A stretch of DNA of 64,000 bases from Xenoacremonium recifei (Eukaryota > Ascomycota > Sordariomycetes > Hypocreales > Nectriaceae). The notes beneath the pieces are model-generated. The model searched no databases, was not told the origin of the DNA, and saw only the letters and a list, made by a program, of their open reading frames with translations. Below are positions 60,227 through 64,000 of the stretch, piece after piece. The stretch's first letter is position 1. The number at the start of each line of letters is the position of its first letter. A program made the translations under genes and the position numbers. The stretch lies in assembly GCA_012184525.1 (NCBI GenBank), contig WOFQ01000060.1, forward strand, positions 160,720 through 224,719, in the 5' to 3' direction.

Positions 60227-60844
60227 CTATGATGCGCCTTCTTCACAGTTAACATCTTCACCAGGATTTTCCATTTCAGCCTTGCGCTCGCCCCAGAATC
60301 CTTTGCCGTAGCTCACCAAAATCTCCTCCCCCTTGCGAATGCCCTTCCCACCCTTCAGAACCCAGAATCCCACACACACCTCACCCCAGCGCTCGCACCA
60401 GGCCGTCACAAACTCGGCGTTCGGCCGGTCCTTCACACCACGATAGTCATTCACAAAGCGCGCCTCATTGCCTTCCGCCGCAGCATCCACGGCGACATCC
60501 GCGTTGCGGTCTAACCACAGATCGTAATCACTATCTGGGCGTGAAGCAGTTCCTGCGTGCACGCGGCCCAAGTACGGCAGAATGAAGGTGCCGGGGCGAA
60601 GATTTGCAGTGGCAAAGAGGCCGTACTGGCCGTTGGCGGGGTGGGAGGGCGTGGTGATGCGGGTGATGCGGACGAGCGGCGAGGGGGATGGTGTTGAGGA
60701 GGCCGGGATGGAGGAGAGGGAAGAGGGTTTTGTGCGGAGGGTGCCGAGGTGGTCGGGGGTGAGGGATTTGGGGTCGTGAAGGGGCCGTGTGAGATAAGGA
60801 AGGGATGAGGGCCAGTTCTTGGGCTTGGGAGAGTCTTGAGGCAT
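60227..60844 (-). CDS. small SET-domain protein
   Basis: A single exon of 205 residues from the ATG at 60844; an in-frame ATG at 60931 would add 29 low-complexity residues. The SET core is recognisable: NGQYGLFATANLRPGTFILP at the N-terminal side, then FVNDYRG in the position of the substrate-site NHS motif, and GEEILVSYGKGFW, whose YG is the usual catalytic-tyrosine segment. There are no pre- or post-SET cysteines. Such small SET proteins may methylate histone or non-histone lysines; the substrate is unknown. It lies 220 bases from the convergent Nup145 gene. Confidence 0.8.
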   Translation of the reverse strand: MPQDSPKPKNWPSSLPYLTRPLHDPKSLTPDHLGTLRTKPSSLSSIPASSTPSPSPLVRITRITTPSHPANGQYGLFATANLRPGTFILPYLGRVHAGTASRPDSDYDLWLDRNADVAVDAAAEGNEARFVNDYRGVKDRPNAEFVTAWCERWGEVCVGFWVLKGGKGIRKGEEILVSYGKGFWGERKAEMENPGEDVNCEEGAS

Positions 60845-61194
60845 GGTGCTTAGACGTGAGGCTAGTGACAGAGAGTGGTGATGTTGGGCTTGGTGTTGAG
60901 CCTGTGAGGAGACAGCCAGACAGACAGGCATTGGAGGTCCACTGGATATTAGCGATTACGGGGCAGGAACTTGGGGTGAGCCACACACCTCTCGCACTTT
61001 CCAGAATAAGCCCAGTTAGGTAGGCATTAGGAGAGTTGGGTTGGTATGGTATCCAATTACATCTCAGAAACCAGGTGTGATAGCGAGAGGTTACAGTCCT
61101 AAGAACTTAGGTCTGACGTTTCAGATAACTACCTTGATGTGGGGCAACTCTCTTTCGACCTCACCAACTTTCAACCTCTTCACCTCCAAACACA
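60845..61194. other. divergent promoter between the SET gene and a Zn2Cys6 regulator
   Basis: 350 bases between two outward-facing starts; no clear element seen. Confidence 0.5.
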
Positions 61195-62941
61195 ATGTCA
61201 CATCGCAGCAGAGGCTGTCTTCGCTGTCGCCAGAGGCGCGTGAAAGTGAGGCCCTTAAGTCACAGCTACTTAATCCTACCCAAGACTAATCACCACAGTG
61301 CGACCGCGGCCGCCCGTCATGTCAGCGTTGTATCGCCCGCAGTGAGCTATGCGTAGGCTATCGCGATGAGGCCGATCTGCTCTTCCAGGACGAGACCACC
61401 AAAGTCAAGCTCAAGAGCCAGTCCGCTTCAAGCGCACCCTCCTCGACGCCTTCTACAGCGACTCGCCGCACAAGGAGCAGGTCTGTAGAGCGGCTGCCGT
61501 CGGAGCCCTCAAGTCTCAAAGTCGATACTTCGCCGCTGAGGATCAAGCCCGCGCTGCCCTGGCTTAAAGCAGCCGCCTCTGAAAAGTTGCCATCGTTTGA
61601 AGACCAGGCGGCGACGTGTTTCATGGACAAGTATGTCATGTATCCGTGTAACTCGTCCTCGGCGCCAGGCTTCCTGGAGCATCTGCCGGGGCTTTTCAAG
61701 GATGTCAATGTGGAGGGCCGATATGCACTTCGTTGGGCGGTGCAGGCGGCTGCATTTGCAGATCTCTCGCGTGAGAACTCTTCTGAAGAGCTGGCTTCGA
61801 GAGCACTTGAGTGTTATGGGCGTGCTTTGGGGGCATTGGGTGAGTCGCTGTCGGAGAAGGGCAAGACGCCTGATGACTATGATTTGATGACGGTGGTGGT
61901 GCTGGACATATTCGAGGTATAGCTAAATACCCAAGCCTACTGCAGGTCCATGTACTTATCAGTAATAGTCTCTTTTCTTGCCAGAATCAACACCTATTGG
62001 CACTCACGCCCAGGGCATGGCTCATATCCTCCGACTTCGTGGTCATGATCAATTCTACGATGCTCGAGGATGGGGCTTGTTTCGTCTCGCTCATCACAGA
62101 TTGGTAAATTAGAACACACTATCTTCGAGTATATTTTCGCTAATATGTAATTACATAGCAAAAACAACAGCTCGCATATCGCCTTAGTCCACTGCCGGAG
62201 TCAAATGAATGGTTGGACTCGCTCAGCGACGACGTCTCCTTCGTCCGTCTTGAGAAAGACTCGCTAGAAATATCTACGGAGTGTCAAAAAGCAAACCAGC
62301 TCCTGGAATCCCTCAATACGGATGGACCAATAGAAGACCTGCCAATCGAGAGTGTCCTGGATCAAATTGACACGCTCGCAGCACTCAGTGATCAAGGCCT
62401 TCGCCGGCGAAGCGATTCAAGGTGGTCGTTCAAGAAGATAAAGCGAGAAAATATCGAGGGAAACGAAGATATGATATCAGAGTTTCCAGATAAAATCGAG
62501 CTTCACCCTGACGTTTGGATGGCATACGAGTGGAACTACGCCCGAACAGGACGCATTATTCTGCATCAGCGACTGATAGAGTGTTTGTTGAAGTTTGAGT
62601 CAATATCGGCAGCGAAATGGGCTCCCGTGTCCGAAGCTAAGCTCTCTTGGTTCAAGGCAAGATCACAAGCGGAAATAGTGAAACTTGCGGATGGTGTCTT
62701 GTCGACTGTCCCGCAGACCTTTGGCGATATAGACCATATGGGCCGGTGTGTGCCTGTCGGGTCAAGCCCGCCTCGCTGTCAGGCAATCGGCGCATATCTA
62801 ATTCTGTGGCCTATCAAAATTATTAAGAGTCCTAAGGGATACACTCGACTGGATCAGAAAGAAAGAGCACAGAAAGTTTTTGAACGGATCCGGGAGTGCA
62901 CAGGCATGAAGTCGAATTTAGGCAACTTGTCTCTAATCTGA
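61195..62941 (+). CDS. Zn2Cys6 fungal transcription factor
   Basis: Exons 61195-61245, 61299-61916, 61969-62103 and 62159-62941 give 528 residues. The first intron falls inside the zinc cluster, between CLRCRQRRVK and CDRGRPSCQRC, the same place as in the regulator at 10922. The second acceptor is the TAATAG at 61961-61968 rather than the nearer-looking CCAG at about 61983, because only this choice yields ESTPIGTHAQG and the family block AHILRLRGHDQF in frame. The C-terminal part resembles the DUF3468-type regulatory domain. Its 3' end is only 67 bases from the convergent cupin gene. Targets unknown. Confidence 0.85.
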
Positions 62942-63008
62942 ACGAATAGCGCTACATAACTCGAAAGCAATCCAACAACAAAGAGCTCTATCCAGATATA
63001 TCCAGAGA

Positions 63009-63515
63009 CTACTCGGGCTTCTTGATCTGAGGATGAGCCTCCTCCAGCTCAGTACCGTCCTCGAGCTTGACTTTCTCAGCGCCCACCATGACGAAAATCA
63101 TCTTGCACGACTTCTCGCTCCTGTTGATCCAGCTATGATTGACACCCTGCTGCACAAGAACATCTCCCTCCCGAAGAGTCTTCTCCTCGCCGCCATCAAG
63201 CGCCAGCACGATCTCGCCGGACGCCACGTAGCAGTAGTCGAGGCTCACGGTGCGGTGCATTGGCGCGACGTCGCCTGCCATGATCTCTGTCATGGAGAAG
63301 ATGGTGCCTCCGGGTGGGCAGCGTGGGAGCTGCTTGGCAAAGGAGGGGATGGCGTCTGTGTTGTTGACGGGGACGGAGGCGCGGATGTCGAAGATGCTGA
63401 AGGCGCTGTTCTTGACGGGGGCGAAGGGTTGGAAGGGAGTGAGTTGGTCTTCTGGGGCGAAGACTGAGGTGCCTTCGGTAGTGTGGACAGTTCGGACAAT
63501 GCGGACAGGCTCCAT
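63009..63515 (-). CDS. cupin-domain protein
   Basis: A single exon of 168 residues. A cupin_2 barrel is visible at about 85-150: the first conserved motif is APMHRTVSLDYCYVASGEI and the second GDVLVQQGVNHSWINRS, with a His near the start of each as potential metal ligands. No signal peptide. Similar small cupins in fungi often sit beside regulators or secondary-metabolism genes, where they act as isomerases, dehydratases or oxygenases, but none of these activities can be assigned. A TATA-like element lies about 140 bases upstream of the start. Confidence 0.85.
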   Translation of the reverse strand: MEPVRIVRTVHTTEGTSVFAPEDQLTPFQPFAPVKNSAFSIFDIRASVPVNNTDAIPSFAKQLPRCPPGGTIFSMTEIMAGDVAPMHRTVSLDYCYVASGEIVLALDGGEEKTLREGDVLVQQGVNHSWINRSEKSCKMIFVMVGAEKVKLEDGTELEEAHPQIKKPE

Positions 63516-63651
63516 AGTGATTGTGTTTGTAAGGTTTGTAAAATAAGAGTGTTGTGTAAGTGGTTGTGTGTAAGAGGTGACAATGGTGTCTTGGTCTTGA
63601 GTTGTTGATGAGGATGAGGATGAGAAGACTGAATGAGAGGATATCGACCCT

Positions 63652-63659
63652 TATTTATA
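63652..63659 (-). promoter_or_regulatory. TATA-like element of the cupin gene
   Basis: On the minus strand TATAAATA, about 140 bases before the ATG at 63515. Confidence 0.5.
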
Positions 63660-63939
63660 CCCATTCTCATTCCATTCTCGCGCCTGCTCGGAAACGCGAG
63701 CTCGGTCTCGTCAGTGGGATCTTCATGCTGCTTATGCGAAGCCATCACGACTGCCAGGATGCTCGCGCCGCTTACCCGATTGGGAAACACCCACGAGGTT
63801 GAGCTTGCACTGAAAAGTCTCACGTGATTCGAGCAGATATCGGACATAAGGGCCGCCGGGGCGGGTCAATAATTAGTCTAGCTAAATATAAACACTTTAT
63901 AAAGACTGCAGTAAATACCTTAAATTAATTAACGTACTC

Positions 63940-63975
63940 CACAAGCGAGTCGCGCACACAAGCGAGTCGCGCACT
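63940..63975. repeat. two-copy tandem repeat of ACAAGCGAGTCGCGCAC
   Basis: Two adjacent perfect copies of a GC-rich 17-base unit inside AT-rich DNA near the window end. Origin unknown. Confidence 0.8.
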
Positions 63976-64000
63976 TTTAACCACTACGCATACACAATCT

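Larger units (their letters stand above)
63516..64000. other. upstream region of the cupin gene, window end
   Basis: Contains a TATA-like element near 63655, an AT-rich stretch from about 63870 and a short tandem duplication near 63950. No further gene is supported. Confidence 0.5.

Overview
The window looks like nuclear DNA of a filamentous ascomycete (Pezizomycotina, plausibly a Sordariomycete). The evidence is mostly 50-100 nt introns with GTAAGT/GTATGT-type donors, three Zn2Cys6 regulators, a joined Nup98-Nup96 nucleoporin gene, and generous CT-rich promoter regions. No rRNA, tRNA, CRISPR array or intact transposon was recognised. All exon models come from reading frame, splice consensus and remembered protein families; no database search was possible.

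Layout. 1-3121: long gene-free leader. 3122-5955 (+): PEP carboxykinase, eight exons. 6692-8548 (-): epsin. 9796-10331 (-): small Cys-rich, probably GPI-anchored protein. 10922-12615 (+): Zn2Cys6 regulator. 13239-14774 (+): secreted S33-type alpha/beta hydrolase. 16035-18631 (+): F-box-like acidic protein interrupted by one in-frame TAG. 19330-20594 (-): mitochondrial 2-oxodicarboxylate carrier with two micro-exons. 23454-28363 (+): 1619-residue ankyrin-RCC1-BTB-BTB protein. 30423-33311 (+): Atg13.

33895-44392 is an accessory metabolic island between housekeeping genes (Atg13 and Hse1). It holds an isocitrate-lyase/PEP-mutase superfamily lyase (-), a divergently transcribed Zn2Cys6 regulator, an anion:cation-symporter-type MFS transporter, and a 1092-residue fusion of an isopropylmalate-dehydrogenase-like module with complete aconitase-type large and small dehydratase modules. 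The set suggests import and turnover, or synthesis, of a substituted malate or tricarboxylate. CCGGACA motifs recur in the intergenic DNA of the regulator, transporter and fusion gene. This is the best candidate for an undescribed system here.

45012-47251 (+): Hse1 (ESCRT-0). 47662-51218 (-): SNF2-family ATPase. 51962-52628 (-): centrin/Cdc31. 53758-60006 (+): Nup145-type Nup98-Nup96 precursor. 60227-60844 (-): SET-domain protein. 61195-62941 (+): third Zn2Cys6 regulator, tail-to-tail with a cupin protein (63009-63515, -).

The conserved genes serve gluconeogenesis, mitochondrial transport, endocytosis/endosomal sorting, autophagy, chromatin, spindle-pole and nuclear-pore function. The accessory stretches (9.8-18.6 kb, 33.9-44.4 kb and perhaps 61.2-63.5 kb) carry regulators, secreted proteins and catabolic enzymes.
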